A DNA stretch of 28,588 nucleotides, from assembly GCA_008000375.1 (NCBI GenBank), contig SMOI01000385.1, forward strand, positions 1-28,588. The letters are read 5' to 3'. The position numbers and the translations under genes are program-made. Source of the stretch: Poteriospumella lacustris. Its lineage: Eukaryota > Sar > Chrysophyceae > Chromulinales > Dinobryaceae. The notes below the pieces were generated by a model that was not told where the DNA came from, ran no database searches, and saw only the letters and a list, made by a program, of their open reading frames with translations. Positions 27,985 to 28,588 of the stretch are shown one piece after another. Position 1 is the first letter of the stretch; every line of letters starts with the position of its first letter.

Positions 27985-28588
27985 ATGGAGAAGTATTACT
28001 ATCCCGCAACCTTTTCCCTCAACGAGTCTTCGTTTTCCCCCTTCGCTCCCACCAGTTCCCTCACAATTCAAGAAGAAGGGTCGTCGATAAACGAAGATGG
28101 TACTTGTGATGATGAATCACGATCATCCGATGATGAAGATGATTTGCAAGTCATTTCGGCTCTTCTTTCATTCAAGAAACGACGTCAGCGGCCGAGCAGG
28201 CGCAAAGCTTTCCCCAGAATCATCAAACAAGACATTCGTCGCCATTACGGACAAATGCTCGTCAATGTCCTGAACAGCCACGACGGGCGAACAATCGACG
28301 CCTTTTTGGATCGATACGCTCTTCCGTCGGTCATAATGACACAACGCATCGATGGCAAATGCATCGCTTACAGCGGTCCTGACCCCTTTGATCAGAAGAA
28401 CATCGAAAATCTTCCAATCATCGATATAACGGTCAAGGGTAGAGCGGATATCAGCCGCTATTGGCAGCTGCTTCAAAGTGTGGTTCCTGACGAGTGCATG
28501 CGCATCAACAATGCCAGAATCTCGCGTAACGTGCAGAGTGTGACTGACCCCACCACAGGCAAAGTGCGATTGGTTGGCGATGATGACA
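27985..28588 (+). CDS. Unnamed 'PRIxKxDIRRxY' NTF2-like family member (subgroup B), cut by window end
   Basis: ATG 27985; the frame stays open to the last base, giving about 201 residues of the N-terminal part. It shares 'MEKYYYPATF', the acidic stretch, basic 'KKRRQRPSRRK', 'FPRIIKQDIRRHYGQMLVNV' and 'KGRADISRYWQLLQSVVPDE' with the copy at 26080, with only scattered differences, one lost codon (one Pro of 'LPPII') and a dense cluster of replacements at 28329-28382. The NLS insert and last strands lie beyond the window. A very recent tandem duplicate. Confidence 0.88.
   Translation, partial: MEKYYYPATFSLNESSFSPFAPTSSLTIQEEGSSINEDGTCDDESRSSDDEDDLQVISALLSFKKRRQRPSRRKAFPRIIKQDIRRHYGQMLVNVLNSHDGRTIDAFLDRYALPSVIMTQRIDGKCIAYSGPDPFDQKNIENLPIIDITVKGRADISRYWQLLQSVVPDECMRINNARISRNVQSVTDPTTGKVRLVGDDD

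Noticed and set aside
1-28588. tRNA, rRNA, CRISPR array or transposase
   Set aside because: No tRNA B-box with a matching cloverleaf, no rRNA-like sequence, no regularly spaced short repeats, and no transposase or reverse transcriptase motif was seen.

Overview
The window is eukaryotic nuclear DNA from a protist-like genome. It has short spliceosomal GT..AG introns (64 to 98 bases), typical eukaryotic proteins (an HSBP1-type coiled-coil protein, a eukaryote-type thiamine pyrophosphokinase, S-adenosylmethionine synthetase), both strands in use, and no operons. The taxon cannot be fixed from the sequence alone. Composition is patchy: the left 4.6 kb is extremely GC-rich and the right 8 kb is much closer to even.

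Layout, left to right. 158-587 (-): three-exon HSBP1 (heat shock factor binding protein). 986-4647 (-): a membrane-anchored AAA ATPase with an Msp1/ATAD1-like motor, whose reading frame is broken in GC-rich low-complexity stretches. 5188-5943 (-): a divergent member of a nuclear-looking protein family that recurs on the right. 6546-12633 (+): two LRR genes lying in a tandem segmental duplication that includes their upstream DNA; one has 20 LRRs, the other about 5. 13269-14201 (-): a multi-pass membrane protein carrying the Ser / Asp / HxxxH pattern of the CREST hydrolase superfamily. 14484-15459 (+): thiamine pyrophosphokinase with one intron. 15641-19561: a large inverted repeat holding two convergent S-adenosylmethionine synthetase genes that look identical, introns included. 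20572-28588: five more members of the unnamed family, two on the minus strand and three on the plus strand, the last cut by the window end.

The least familiar item is the six-member family. Each member has an acidic or Ser-rich N-terminus, a basic stretch ending in an 'FPRI(I/V)KxDIRR(H/F)Y'-type motif, a region whose helix/strand pattern resembles an NTF2/SnoaL-like fold, usually a disordered insert with a KRxR/KRRK nuclear-localisation-type cluster, and a final pair of strands. I infer nuclear, possibly DNA-associated or regulatory proteins, but no family name is recognised. The three plus-strand copies sit in repeating units with homologous upstream DNA. The last two copies are nearly identical except for one short patch where replacement differences are concentrated. 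The housekeeping genes (HSBP1, AAA ATPase, TPK, SAM synthetase) show no sign of acting as a unit with this family.
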